Shown here one piece after another: positions 1 to 9,253 of a stretch of 64,000 nt of DNA. The notes beneath the pieces were generated by a model that saw only the letters and a program-made list of their open reading frames with translations, searched no databases and was not told where the DNA came from. Origin of the DNA: a bacterium. GTDB taxonomy: Bacteria; Verrucomicrobiota; Verrucomicrobiia; Limisphaerales; UBA11358. A program made the translations under genes and the position numbers. Position 1 is the stretch's first letter, and the number at the start of each line of letters is the position of its first letter. The DNA is taken from positions 62,001-126,000 of the forward strand of contig JAKAFL010000001.1 in assembly GCA_021817945.1 (NCBI GenBank). Reading direction: 5' to 3'.

Positions 1-1125
1 ATGTCACGCCAGGTTGAAATGCTCCGGTTTCAAGTAGAGGAAATTAAAATGGCCAGATTAAAACCTGGCGAGGACGTTGATTTGGCACAGGAACACCAGC
101 GTGTGAGTCAATCTGCAAGGTTAATGCAGATCACCTCCGCCGCCCTGCTGGTTCTGGGTGAAAGTGATGATTCCCTTTTCAATCTTTCTGGAATTTTGGG
201 AAAACACCTGGCGGACTTGGCCCGAATTGACCCGCAATCCTCGCATTTGGCATCAAACCATGCACAGGTCAGCGCTGGATTGAGGGATTTGCAAATGGAA
301 CTGGGCCGTTACGCAGACCGGCTGGAAACCAACCCGGCACGGCTGGCCGAACTGGAGGAACGCATCAATTTGCTTCACACACTGCAACGCAAGTATGGCC
401 GGACCCTGGAGCAGGTGATGGCCACCGGCGAGGAGGCGGAACGCAGACTGGCGCTGTTGGAGGGACGTGACCTGGAACTGGAGCGCTTGAACAAGGCCTT
501 GTCCGATATGGATGCCGAACTTGTCCGCGCCGGGGACAAACTCTCCCAGGCTCGCAAAAAAACCATTCCGGATTTGGTCAAAGCCATCAGCCGACAACTA
601 CAGGGTCTGGGTTTCAAGCAGAGTCGGCTGGAGATTCAATGGAACGAAGCAGCCCTGGCCAGGCAAAACAGTCCTTCTGAATGGGGGGAACATGGGTATG
701 ATTCCGTTGAATTCATGTTCACACCCAATCCAGGGGAAATGCCAAAGCCATTGAGGGCCATCGCATCCTCCGGGGAAATGGCCCGGGTGATGCTGGCCTT
801 AAAAACGGCGTTGGCAGCCCAGGATGAAATTCCGGTGCTGGTATTTGATGAAGTGGATGCAAACGTAGGCGGCGAAACAGCCAGGGCTGTCGGGGAAAAA
901 ATGAAAAAAATCGCCGCCCGGCGCCAGGTCTTTTGCATTTCCCATCTTCCCCAAGTCGCGGCGGCAGCGGATGCTCATTTTGTGGTTTCCAAGCAGGTGA
1001 AAAATGGTCGCACCGTGTCCGAAATGAAATGGCTGGATAAACCTATGCGAGTGACCGAAGTGGCCAGGATGCTGGGTGGCCAGTCCGAGGCTTCACGCAA
1101 GCATGCCGAGGCATTGCTGGCTTAA
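1..1125 (+). CDS. recN: DNA repair protein RecN, 3' part (5' end outside window)
   Basis: The visible 374 residues are the C-terminal two thirds of RecN, an SMC-like ATPase that gathers double-strand break ends during recombinational repair. After the distal coiled-coil part (about residues 1-190) come the second half of the ATPase head: an ABC signature-like ASSGEMAR near residue 255, Walker B VLVFDEVD near 280, and the switch-histidine segment CISHLPQVAAAAD near 312. RecN is usually about 550 residues, so the N-terminal Walker A half lies before base 1, and the ATG at base 1 is an internal methionine. The signature reads SSGE where RecN proteins usually have SGGE. The gene ends 30 bp before the convergent lnt-like gene. 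Confidence 0.93.
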   Translation: MSRQVEMLRFQVEEIKMARLKPGEDVDLAQEHQRVSQSARLMQITSAALLVLGESDDSLFNLSGILGKHLADLARIDPQSSHLASNHAQVSAGLRDLQMELGRYADRLETNPARLAELEERINLLHTLQRKYGRTLEQVMATGEEAERRLALLEGRDLELERLNKALSDMDAELVRAGDKLSQARKKTIPDLVKAISRQLQGLGFKQSRLEIQWNEAALARQNSPSEWGEHGYDSVEFMFTPNPGEMPKPLRAIASSGEMARVMLALKTALAAQDEIPVLVFDEVDANVGGETARAVGEKMKKIAARRQVFCISHLPQVAAAADAHFVVSKQVKNGRTVSEMKWLDKPMRVTEVARMLGGQSEASRKHAEALLA

Positions 1126-1155
1126 AATCCAGAAGCATGATGCACCGGGGGGTCT

Positions 1156-3402
1156 TCATTTCCGGGAAACCATGGACCTGCGCCATGCCTGCACCGCCAA
1201 TGCACCCACGCATGTCCATCCAAAAACATCGCCATGGCGATTATACCAAGTGCCGGGCTCAGCGGCTCCACTCGATGGCAGCGGTACATCTGCATGAATG
1301 AATCCACGCCCGTACTCGCTGCCTCCTGGGGTCCGAAACAAACGTTCCACTCCGCCTTGGGAATTAATGAGGCAAGTGACCCCGTTGTTGGCGCAGCGAA
1401 ACATGGGTATGCCATTTTCAACAGCACGAAACACCGCATTGGCCATGTGCTGCCACTGCTCTGAACCCTGGCCAAACCAGCCATCATTTGTCAGGTTTAC
1501 GAAAAAGTCTATGTCTTGGCGGGCTGCGGAACGTGCCACCCCGGGGAATGTGTCCTCAAAGCAAATCAACACCGAAGTGTGGCAGGAAGCCGGCACCATC
1601 CCTGTCTGTCCGCCCGGGCTGCCCAGGTAAACGACTCCAGGCTGATCTGAGGGTTGGGCATGGGCTAAATCCGGTGAAGGGTTTGACGGTTTTTCTAATC
1701 CTGTGATTTCAAAGCGTTGGGGACCCTTGCCTGGCGTCCATGCTCCTGAAATGGGTGTCAACCACTTTAGAAACGGCAGCCATTTTGAAAATGGCACATA
1801 CTCCCCAAAAATCACAAGTTTTTGCTTGTGGTAAGCACCCGCAAGCCTGCCTTCTGGGTTGACCAGAAAAGCGGCATTATAATAATTGGTTTCAGCGGAG
1901 GTTTCCTCCACGTCCTCGCCGTTTAGAATCATCCAAACATGATGTTGCCGCGCCAACAGGCTGATGCGGTTGCAATTCTCGGGACTCATTTCTGGCACTG
2001 CGGATTCCGGCCACAACAGAACATCCGTTGGATTGGTCAATGCCGTTTCATTTAGCGCCAGAAAGGAATCAAATTGCGCGTGATCTGAATCCGGGTTCCA
2101 AATCACGGTCTGGGGTATATCGGGCTGGATTGAGGTGACGCGGAGTCTTCGGTCGGATGAAGACGCGTGGGACATGTGAAAAAATCCACCCACGAAACAA
2201 AAAACAACCACTAGAAGAGGCAGAACCATCTCCTGTTGCCAGACGTGGCGGCGGTTGGGGAGGATTCGGATTCGGGCTGCGGCGCATCCCATGGAGAGGG
2301 AAAACCAGACCATCAGGAAAGAGACGCCATAGACACCGGTAATACAAGCCATCTGGATTAGTGGCGTGTTTTGATATTGGGAAACTCCAAGGAAGCTCCA
2401 CGGAAAACCGCCCAGCAACCGTGCGCGAATCATTTCCAATCCAACCCAACTCGCCGCCCCACCCAGGCACCAAAGAAGACGGTGGATCCACGTAAACGAC
2501 CAGCGGTGATAGCCGGATACCAGCCAGGTCCAGGCCCCAAAGTAAAAGGATAAGAAAGCGGATAATGCCAGCCAGCCCAAAATGGGAAAGAACGGATAAG
2601 GGATGGATAGGAGCCAGTACAATGAAATCATCCAAAATGCGAATCCGCCCAGGCAGCCGACGCGAAAGCTATCCATGGGCTTTTTATTTTGGGCAGCCCA
2701 AGCCAGCACTGCTGGTGCCACCCAGGCAAAGCCGGGAAAACTGGTTTTGGGAAAGGCCAGGGCGAGAAGCAATGCTCCCAGAATGGCTTGGGCATACCCG
2801 CTGCGCAGGAATAATTCACGACAGAATGCCATGGGAGTGGCCCACGGATTGTATCCCTGGCAAAATCGAGCTTGAACCACCGCGCAAAGTTCCGCCTGGC
2901 GTTGCAAACTCTTACTCGCGTTCACCAGCACCGCTTCCCGAGAACCCCGCCAGACAGGAATGTCCGAAGTGGAATTCCCTGCATAATCAAAACCCCGAAC
3001 CCCAAAAGTGGCTTCCAACAGGGCCAGCTTGGCTTGACTGCGCAAATTGACGAGTCCGTCACTGCCGTAAACCTGGTCAAACAATCCCACGTGACCGGCC
3101 ACCAACCGACCCATTCTCACATCCGCCGCCGTGGCCAGCACCAGTTTACGTCCGCTTTGTTTCTCCTTTTGCAGCCATTGAATAAATTCACCATGATACG
3201 GAAGTTCGGCAGGATCCAGAAGGATGCGCTCCACCAGCCTGGCCTTCAAGTGAGCCCGTCCGCGAATCCACCAGGCCAAAACCAGAAACAGGGACAGGGG
3301 ATTGCGCCGTAGCAGACGGGCCAACATTTCAAACAGGGTGTCGGTCCTGATAAGGGTTCCATCCAAATCCACGGCTAAAGGTATGTTTAAATTTGCAGAC
3401 AC
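1156..3402 (-). CDS. lnt: HAD phosphatase - apolipoprotein N-acyltransferase (Lnt) fusion protein
   Basis: A 748-residue two-domain protein. Residues about 7-160 form a HAD-superfamily phosphatase with motif I DLDGTL (Asp12 and Asp14), a conserved lysine region QAKLALLE and motif III GNSTSD (142-147). This is the HAD type normally fused to UbiA prenyltransferases. From about residue 195 it becomes Lnt: several membrane helices, then a periplasmic nitrilase domain with LLWPESAVP (Glu), HKQKLVIFGEYVPF (Lys) and VLICFED (Cys), the catalytic Glu-Lys-Cys set, and a last helix. Lnt adds the third acyl chain to lipoproteins. A GTG start at 3402 fits the HAD boundary; an upstream GTG at 3477 would overlap the divergent gene's start by 18 bp. 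The domain calls are firm. What the HAD half does on this protein is unknown. Confidence 0.88.
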   Translation of the reverse strand: MSANLNIPLAVDLDGTLIRTDTLFEMLARLLRRNPLSLFLVLAWWIRGRAHLKARLVERILLDPAELPYHGEFIQWLQKEKQSGRKLVLATAADVRMGRLVAGHVGLFDQVYGSDGLVNLRSQAKLALLEATFGVRGFDYAGNSTSDIPVWRGSREAVLVNASKSLQRQAELCAVVQARFCQGYNPWATPMAFCRELFLRSGYAQAILGALLLALAFPKTSFPGFAWVAPAVLAWAAQNKKPMDSFRVGCLGGFAFWMISLYWLLSIPYPFFPILGWLALSAFLSFYFGAWTWLVSGYHRWSFTWIHRLLWCLGGAASWVGLEMIRARLLGGFPWSFLGVSQYQNTPLIQMACITGVYGVSFLMVWFSLSMGCAAARIRILPNRRHVWQQEMVLPLLVVVFCFVGGFFHMSHASSSDRRLRVTSIQPDIPQTVIWNPDSDHAQFDSFLALNETALTNPTDVLLWPESAVPEMSPENCNRISLLARQHHVWMILNGEDVEETSAETNYYNAAFLVNPEGRLAGAYHKQKLVIFGEYVPFSKWLPFLKWLTPISGAWTPGKGPQRFEITGLEKPSNPSPDLAHAQPSDQPGVVYLGSPGGQTGMVPASCHTSVLICFEDTFPGVARSAARQDIDFFVNLTNDGWFGQGSEQWQHMANAVFRAVENGIPMFRCANNGVTCLINSQGGVERLFRTPGGSEYGRGFIHADVPLPSSGAAEPGTWYNRHGDVFGWTCVGALAVQAWRRSMVSRK

Positions 3403-3459
3403 GCCACCATGCTGGCGGATTTTGTTGGTGAATGACAAGACTTCACCTACGCTGAATGC

Positions 3460-4992
3460 ATGAAAATAAACTGGCACAATCCAATGATTATGCTGGCCAT
3501 TTTGATTTTTTGGCGGTTTGGATTGTATTTATTCACGGTGCAGCCCATCCCTGCCAATGATGCCTTCATATTTGACGGCGGAGTCATTCATTGGCTTCAG
3601 CATGGCCAGTACATCAACCCCTGCATTGAGCAGGGCTATCCGATTTCCAGCCATCAGGTTTTTTCCATTTACCCGCCTCTGTACCAACTTGCTTTGCTGG
3701 CATGGCTGCCCCTGTTTGGAACAAGCGCCGCATCCACCATCGCCCTCCATTTGGTCCTTTGCGCTTTGGACGCGTGGCTTGTGATTTCCCTGGTGGTGCG
3801 GTTTTTTCCGAATAACCCCCAACACCGCTGGCTTGTGGGCCTTCTTTTGGCAGTCACTTTTGATGATCGCCCTGATGACCTGGCCCATGTCTTCGGCCTC
3901 CTAGCGCTGGGAATTCTGATGAAATGGGCGCACCGCGGAAAATCCTCATGGCGGTTTCCACTGGCTTTGACCTTTGCCTTGGTCGCAGCACTATTCACTT
4001 CTGTTGTTATCGGCGCCATGTATTGTGGCGCTGCACTCCTTACCGCGTTTGTCCTCTGGAGAAATCAAAACCGCAAAATGTTCCTCGCTCCGTTCCCTTG
4101 CGTTGTTGCAGCTTTTGTGCTTATCGTGGCTTGGATCATCCATTTTCATCCCCTTTGGTGGCAGGGCTTTCTCGAAAACGGACGCAAACAATCCGTTGTC
4201 CAGGGATTACACTGGCCGCGTTTGCTGGACCTGATGAAATTGGTTCGAACCGTGCCATTATTCGTGTTGAGCCTTGCGCTCATGCCGTGGATGCTCCTGA
4301 CCCGATCAAGCCATCCCGTCGGTCCATGGTGGTGCCTGACCATGGGAACCTGGGCCATGGGCATCATCACTCTTGGCCTGGCCATGACATGGATGGCGCC
4401 GGATTACGGTGGATACACTGTTTACCTCCAAGTATTAGTCGGGGCAGGCATGCTGGAAGCGCTCGCACAACGTTCTCGTCCATTGTTGAAATGGAGTGCG
4501 CTGGCGCTCCCGGTTTGTGTGATTTTGGTTTCCTTTCGCGCCGTGGGCATGTCCACTTGGGGCGTGGCTTGCGCCTGGTCGAATGGTTATTTTAAAACCC
4601 AGGAACAATTGAAAACCACATTGGAGCCTTACACCCGCTCGCAATCCCCCGTGATTCTTTCCTCCGCTTACCTTTACGAGGCGTCTCAATTGGGAGTCCA
4701 GCATCCCATCCACTCTGATTGGTATTTTGACCGCGCCGATTTGTCCTCAAATGCCGATGTCCAGGGCCTCATTCAACTCAAACCTGAAATGATGGTTTTG
4801 ACCCAATTTGATTATTATCGCGCTTTTAAATCCGTCCTAAAAAAACTGGAGACTCAGAGTGTGAAACCGGCTATTTTTGTGAAAAACCTGGCTGTCACAC
4901 CGGCGCCCGACTCCTATGTGTCGCTTCAAAGATTTGTTCAGCATGTGTCTTGGGCGCCAGTGGTGGTAAGCCTGCATTGGAATAATCCTTAA
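3460..4992 (+). CDS. polytopic membrane protein, possible GT-C-type glycosyltransferase
   Basis: A 510-residue protein with about ten hydrophobic helices and a short soluble C-terminal part (about 390-500). The first long loop, just after helix 1, holds acidic residues (PANDAFIFDGG), and a tyrosine/proline-rich stretch (VFSIYPPLYQ) precedes the next helix. This layout resembles GT-C glycosyltransferases that use lipid-linked sugars and keep catalytic acidic residues in the first extracytoplasmic loop, but no family-specific motif was recognised, so that reading is inference. It starts divergently from the HAD-Lnt gene and lies 15 bp before the secreted Kelch protein on the same strand, so the two may be co-transcribed. 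No clear Shine-Dalgarno precedes the ATG. Confidence 0.7.
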   Translation: MKINWHNPMIMLAILIFWRFGLYLFTVQPIPANDAFIFDGGVIHWLQHGQYINPCIEQGYPISSHQVFSIYPPLYQLALLAWLPLFGTSAASTIALHLVLCALDAWLVISLVVRFFPNNPQHRWLVGLLLAVTFDDRPDDLAHVFGLLALGILMKWAHRGKSSWRFPLALTFALVAALFTSVVIGAMYCGAALLTAFVLWRNQNRKMFLAPFPCVVAAFVLIVAWIIHFHPLWWQGFLENGRKQSVVQGLHWPRLLDLMKLVRTVPLFVLSLALMPWMLLTRSSHPVGPWWCLTMGTWAMGIITLGLAMTWMAPDYGGYTVYLQVLVGAGMLEALAQRSRPLLKWSALALPVCVILVSFRAVGMSTWGVACAWSNGYFKTQEQLKTTLEPYTRSQSPVILSSAYLYEASQLGVQHPIHSDWYFDRADLSSNADVQGLIQLKPEMMVLTQFDYYRAFKSVLKKLETQSVKPAIFVKNLAVTPAPDSYVSLQRFVQHVSWAPVVVSLHWNNP

Positions 4993-5007
4993 CCGAATGC
5001 CGATTTT

Positions 5008-8000
5008 ATGCAGCTACGACCCGGAAGAATTGAACATTCGGAACCCCTCTGTTTGCCAGCGCCAGAGCCGTTTGCCAGCCCGGCTATTTTTCTTTTAACG
5101 GCCTGTTTCATTTTCCTGTTGGGATCGAGAGTCGCGGAAGCCAATGGAACATGGACTCCACTCGCCTCAACTCCCCCGGCGGGGATTAATAGCTGCCTTT
5201 TACTGAGTGATGGCACAGTGCTTGGCATGAATGGAAATGGCACCTGTATGAAATTGACCCCCGATATTCATGGCAGTTACATCAACGGCGCTTGGAGCAC
5301 GGTGGCTGCGATGAATCAGAGCCGGCAGTTTTTCTCCGCGCAGGTTTTGACCAATGGGAACGTGTGGGTAGCCGGAGGGGAGGACGGAGTCGGAGGAGGA
5401 GGGGCTGAGATGTACGACACAATGAACAATACCTGGACTCGGTTGCCTCCGCCTTCGAATGGGGACCCAGATTTCTCAGACAGCATTTCAGAAATACTAC
5501 CCTCCGGCAACCCGCTGGTTTGTCCGGTTTATACAAGCACAGAATGTCTCATATATAATGTCACGGCCAACGCATGGCAAACCGCGGCTTCTTGCAACGC
5601 ATCGCAGGATGAAGCGGATTGGGTAAAGCTGCCCAGCGATAACCTGGTCACGATTGACGCTTTTTCCGAAAATACGGAACATTATGTGCCCTCTTTAAAC
5701 GAATGGGTGGCAGATGGAAATTTGCCGGTGCCGCTCTACGATTCCTCGCTCGGTGAGATTGGCACCGGCCATTTGCTGCCCAACGGAAAGGTTTTTTTCC
5801 TGGGATCCACGACCAATACCGCCATCTATACACCGGGAAGCAGCGTCACGGCTGCGGGTAGTTGGGTCAAGGGAGCTGGAATTCCTAATGGGTTGGGGGC
5901 TTCAGATGCGCCGGCGGCCATGATGGTCAATGGCAGGATTCTTTGCTGCCTGGGACCTTCCGCCACCTATAACGGCCCATGCAGTTTTTATGAGTACGAT
6001 TACACGGCAAATACTTTCACGCAGGTGGGTGCCCCCGGTGGCGGCGTCACTTATGGCAACAGCGCCCCCTTTGGCACCAGCATGCTGGCTTTGCCGGATG
6101 GGAGTGTTTTATTCGTCGGCGGCCAGAATTCCACATCTCTCTATGTTTATACGCCGGACGGTTCGCCCCTGCCGTTGGGACAACCGGCCATCAGCTCCAT
6201 CACCGAAAACCAGGACGGGTCCTACCAATTGACCGGAACGGGGCTTAACGGAATTTCTGAGGGAGCCACCTATGGCGATGACGAGCAGATGAATGGAAAC
6301 TACCCTCTGGTTCGTCTGACCAATAGTGTTTCTGGCAATACTTATTATGCGCGCACCCGCAACTGGAACAGCACGAGCGTGCAGACGGCAGGCCGGGTCG
6401 TGACGATGGATTTTGACCTGCCCTCGAACATTCCCGTTGGGACCTATTCGTTGGTTGTCACGGCGGTTGGAAATCCTTCAGCGCCCCAGTCGTTCCATTA
6501 TGCGCCACCCGCCACCCCAACCGGGTTGGCGGCTACTAGTGGGGAAAACCGCCTCGTGAATTTGCAATGGAATGTGAATGCCGGAACCTCGTTCTATAAT
6601 GTGAAGCGTGCCACCCTTGAGAGCGGTTTTTTTGCGACCATCGCAACAGTGGGCGGGACTAATTTCACGGATGCAGGTCTTACGAATGGCCTGACTTATT
6701 ACTACAAAATCTCAGCCGTTGGCAGTGGCGGTCCCAGCGCAGATACCCCCGCTGTAGGCGCCATTCCTTCTGGTCCTGGGCTGGTTCCTGGAGGCGCTCC
6801 AGTCAGTTTTGCGCCCTATTACAACCGCGCAGGCTTGTTCTCCGATGGAACACATTTTACCAATGGGGTGGATGGCGGGTATAGCGCTTATCCATCAGAT
6901 TTGCTGGGCTCCTCGGTGGCATGGAACAATCTGGTTTTTGATTTTGGACCGGCCAATGCCAATGACGTTGTGTATTGTGCCAGCCAGATCATTCCATTGC
7001 CTCAGGGCCAGTTTAATACCCTGCAGGTCCTTGCCGCCGGAGTTAATGGCAACCAACCCTCGCAGCCTTTCACTATCACCTACACCGACAACTCGACCGC
7101 CACGTTTAATCAAAGTTTCAGTGATTGGGCCAATCCACAATTTTATCCTGGTGAGTTCACCGTGGTGAGAATGCCGTATCGAAATTTGAATTCCGGCGGT
7201 TCCCAAACCTTAAATGTGACTGTGGATGGCTATGTTTTCGCGCTGGACCGCACCCGGATGGTCAAAAGCATCACTCTGCCAGACAACGCAAACCTGGTTT
7301 TGCTTTCCCTTGCGCTGGGTGATGATCCGGCGCCGGTGACGCTCACGGGGTATTTCAACCGGGCCGGTATATACACTGATGGCACCACCTTTACCAACCC
7401 GCCCACGGGCGGGCTTGATGGAGGCGGTGCGGCATTTTCGGCCACGCTGCTTGGAGGGTCCCAAACCTGGAGCAATGCCATTTTTGCGCTGGGTCCGCTC
7501 AACGCCACTAACGTGATCAGTTGCGCTGGCCAGACAATCAGCTTGCCGCCAGGAAATTGTTCGCGTCTGGACATGCTGGCGACGGGAGTCCAAGGCAGTC
7601 AAGCCTCGCAATCGTTTGTCGTCACTTACGCCGACAACACCACAACAACATTCGTGCAAAGCTTGAGTGACTGGTTCAGCCCTCAGAACTATCTTGGTGA
7701 ATCCAAGGCCATTCCCATGGACCACCGCAATGAGAGCAACGGCACATCAGACAATCGCACCTTTAATCTTTATGGATATTCATTCCCGCTCAACGGATCC
7801 AAGGTGGTGAGGAACGTTCGATTGCCTGTCAACCCCAACGTCATCGTGACTGCAATCAGCCTGGTTCCTGTTTGGCCCCCTGTCTTTTTGAATAATCCAT
7901 TCTCCTCGGCCAATGCAACTGCTGGACAGGCCTATTCGGGTTCGATTGCGACCAATGCCAGCGACATCAACGGTTACCCGCTGAGCTATGCCAGGGCTGG

Positions 8001-8352
8001 CGGACCGGCTTGGCTGAATATTGCGTCCAATGGAACGCTTTCAGGCACGCCTTTGTCAACCGATGCAGGCAATGGCAGCTTTGAGGTTAGTGTCGCAGAT
8101 ACGAATGGCCAGACCAATTCCGCCATTTTGAACATCACCGTTTTGCCTGCGGCTCCCATTTCTGCCGTTCTTTCAGCGCAATCAGGCGGTTTGCTTTTAA
8201 AGTGGTCCGGTGGTGTCGCTCCTTATCAGGTCCAGGCTACCACCAACCTTGTTCATCCGTCCTGGCAAAACATGGGTTCAGCCAGCAGCGGAAACACCCT
8301 CTTTCTCACGCCTGTCGGCGGCTCGATGTTCTACCGTGTTGTGGGACAATAA
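5008..8352 (+). CDS. secreted Kelch/galactose-oxidase-like multidomain protein
   Basis: A 1114-residue exported protein. A signal peptide covers about residues 1-46 (hydrophobic core AIFLLTACFIFLLG). Kelch-like blades with GG/W spacing follow to about residue 390. Next come a galactose-oxidase-like E-set domain (about 395-500, with YYARTRNWNS), a fibronectin type III domain (502-588), two tandem copies of a domain beginning YYNRAG and YFNRAG (about 598-770 and 774-956), a putative Ig domain (958-1048), and a C-terminal domain ending YRVVGQ as in many Verrucomicrobia exoproteins. The duplicated domain also occurs in secreted glycosidases, which suggests carbohydrate binding (inference). The copper-ligand set of true galactose oxidase was not established. 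A strong terminator follows. Confidence 0.85.
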   Translation: MQLRPGRIEHSEPLCLPAPEPFASPAIFLLTACFIFLLGSRVAEANGTWTPLASTPPAGINSCLLLSDGTVLGMNGNGTCMKLTPDIHGSYINGAWSTVAAMNQSRQFFSAQVLTNGNVWVAGGEDGVGGGGAEMYDTMNNTWTRLPPPSNGDPDFSDSISEILPSGNPLVCPVYTSTECLIYNVTANAWQTAASCNASQDEADWVKLPSDNLVTIDAFSENTEHYVPSLNEWVADGNLPVPLYDSSLGEIGTGHLLPNGKVFFLGSTTNTAIYTPGSSVTAAGSWVKGAGIPNGLGASDAPAAMMVNGRILCCLGPSATYNGPCSFYEYDYTANTFTQVGAPGGGVTYGNSAPFGTSMLALPDGSVLFVGGQNSTSLYVYTPDGSPLPLGQPAISSITENQDGSYQLTGTGLNGISEGATYGDDEQMNGNYPLVRLTNSVSGNTYYARTRNWNSTSVQTAGRVVTMDFDLPSNIPVGTYSLVVTAVGNPSAPQSFHYAPPATPTGLAATSGENRLVNLQWNVNAGTSFYNVKRATLESGFFATIATVGGTNFTDAGLTNGLTYYYKISAVGSGGPSADTPAVGAIPSGPGLVPGGAPVSFAPYYNRAGLFSDGTHFTNGVDGGYSAYPSDLLGSSVAWNNLVFDFGPANANDVVYCASQIIPLPQGQFNTLQVLAAGVNGNQPSQPFTITYTDNSTATFNQSFSDWANPQFYPGEFTVVRMPYRNLNSGGSQTLNVTVDGYVFALDRTRMVKSITLPDNANLVLLSLALGDDPAPVTLTGYFNRAGIYTDGTTFTNPPTGGLDGGGAAFSATLLGGSQTWSNAIFALGPLNATNVISCAGQTISLPPGNCSRLDMLATGVQGSQASQSFVVTYADNTTTTFVQSLSDWFSPQNYLGESKAIPMDHRNESNGTSDNRTFNLYGYSFPLNGSKVVRNVRLPVNPNVIVTAISLVPVWPPVFLNNPFSSANATAGQAYSGSIATNASDINGYPLSYARAGGPAWLNIASNGTLSGTPLSTDAGNGSFEVSVADTNGQTNSAILNITVLPAAPISAVLSAQSGGLLLKWSGGVAPYQVQATTNLVHPSWQNMGSASSGNTLFLTPVGGSMFYRVVGQ

Positions 8353-8386
8353 ATTTGCCGGGAGCCATGGAGCCACTCGTCCAGAG

Positions 8387-8420
8387 AACCACACTCCAAG
8401 GTAAATTGAGTGTGGTTTTT
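8387..8420 (+). terminator. intrinsic terminator after the Kelch protein gene
   Basis: Perfect 10-bp arms AACCACACTC (8387-8396) and GAGTGTGGTT (8408-8417) enclose an 11-nt loop. Five T residues run from 8416 to 8420. It lies 35 bp after the stop codon of the secreted Kelch protein. Confidence 0.85.
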
Positions 8421-8563
8421 GACCAACATGACCCTTGGATTCGACGTTCTTTATTCGCTTTGGCAGACGGGTAAACCAGGTCATCCATCTCACCTCCCAG
8501 CCAAATCCCCAAAACCATTGCAAATATGTGGTTTTTTGCTGAAAACTGCACTAGGATGACATT

Positions 8564-9136
8564 GTGAAACTACCACCGGTGATCTTGGCATCCGCTTCCC
8601 CTCGCCGGGCCGATTTATTGCGTCAGGTGATTCCTGAGTTTCAGATCATGCCATCTTCGGCCCCCGAGTCGGCTCCCGAACATCTTTCTCCCCGTGAAAT
8701 TTGCCTGCTCAATGCCCATCGCAAATCACGGGTGATTTCCAAGAGAATACCCGATGCGCTGGTCATGGCTGCTGACACCCTGGTGTTTTTGGACTTGGAA
8801 GTTTTGGGAAAACCCGGCGATTTACAAGATGCTCACCGCATGTTGACCATGCTTCAGGGCCGTACCCACCAGGTGGTCACCGGGGTTTGCCTGCTGCATT
8901 TAAGGGATCATCGCGAGGTCCTGTTCGCCGAGAGCACTCTAGTGACATTCCTGCCCTTGGACTCAGACCAAATTCAACATTACCTCTCCAAAATCAATCC
9001 CTTGGACAAGGCCGGAGCATACGCCATTCAAGACCATGGTGAATTGATTGTATCCGGCATTTCCGGATCCTATAGCAACGTGGTGGGTCTTCCTTTAGAG
9101 AGAGTAAGGGAAGAGATGGCTTTTTTCGAAATGTGA
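8564..9136 (+). CDS. maf: Maf family nucleoside triphosphate pyrophosphatase
   Basis: A 190-residue Maf/YhdE-type protein. The family hydrolyses non-canonical or modified nucleoside triphosphates to monophosphates and was historically called a septum formation inhibitor. The N-terminal substrate motif ASASPRR is at residues 9-15, AADTLV with the metal-binding Asp is near 68, LGKP near 82, the THQVVTGV segment near 105, and the DKAGAYAIQ motif near 148. The start is the GTG at 8564, since the family motif begins within ten residues of it. The gene stands alone between a terminator and a convergent peptidase gene. Confidence 0.93.
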   Translation: MKLPPVILASASPRRADLLRQVIPEFQIMPSSAPESAPEHLSPREICLLNAHRKSRVISKRIPDALVMAADTLVFLDLEVLGKPGDLQDAHRMLTMLQGRTHQVVTGVCLLHLRDHREVLFAESTLVTFLPLDSDQIQHYLSKINPLDKAGAYAIQDHGELIVSGISGSYSNVVGLPLERVREEMAFFEM

Positions 9137-9253
9137 TATTACTGATTTCCCGCAGTCTGCCATTAAGGCCATTTTTGGACTTTATTTTTTCAGCCATGTC
9201 GAAGGCCGCAACCCGAGATTGCTCTTTCGTCAATGCCTTGTCTGGACAGACCA

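Noticed and set aside
5008-8352. True galactose oxidase
   Set aside because: Only the Kelch/E-set architecture could be seen; the copper-ligand and Tyr-Cys residues were not identified.
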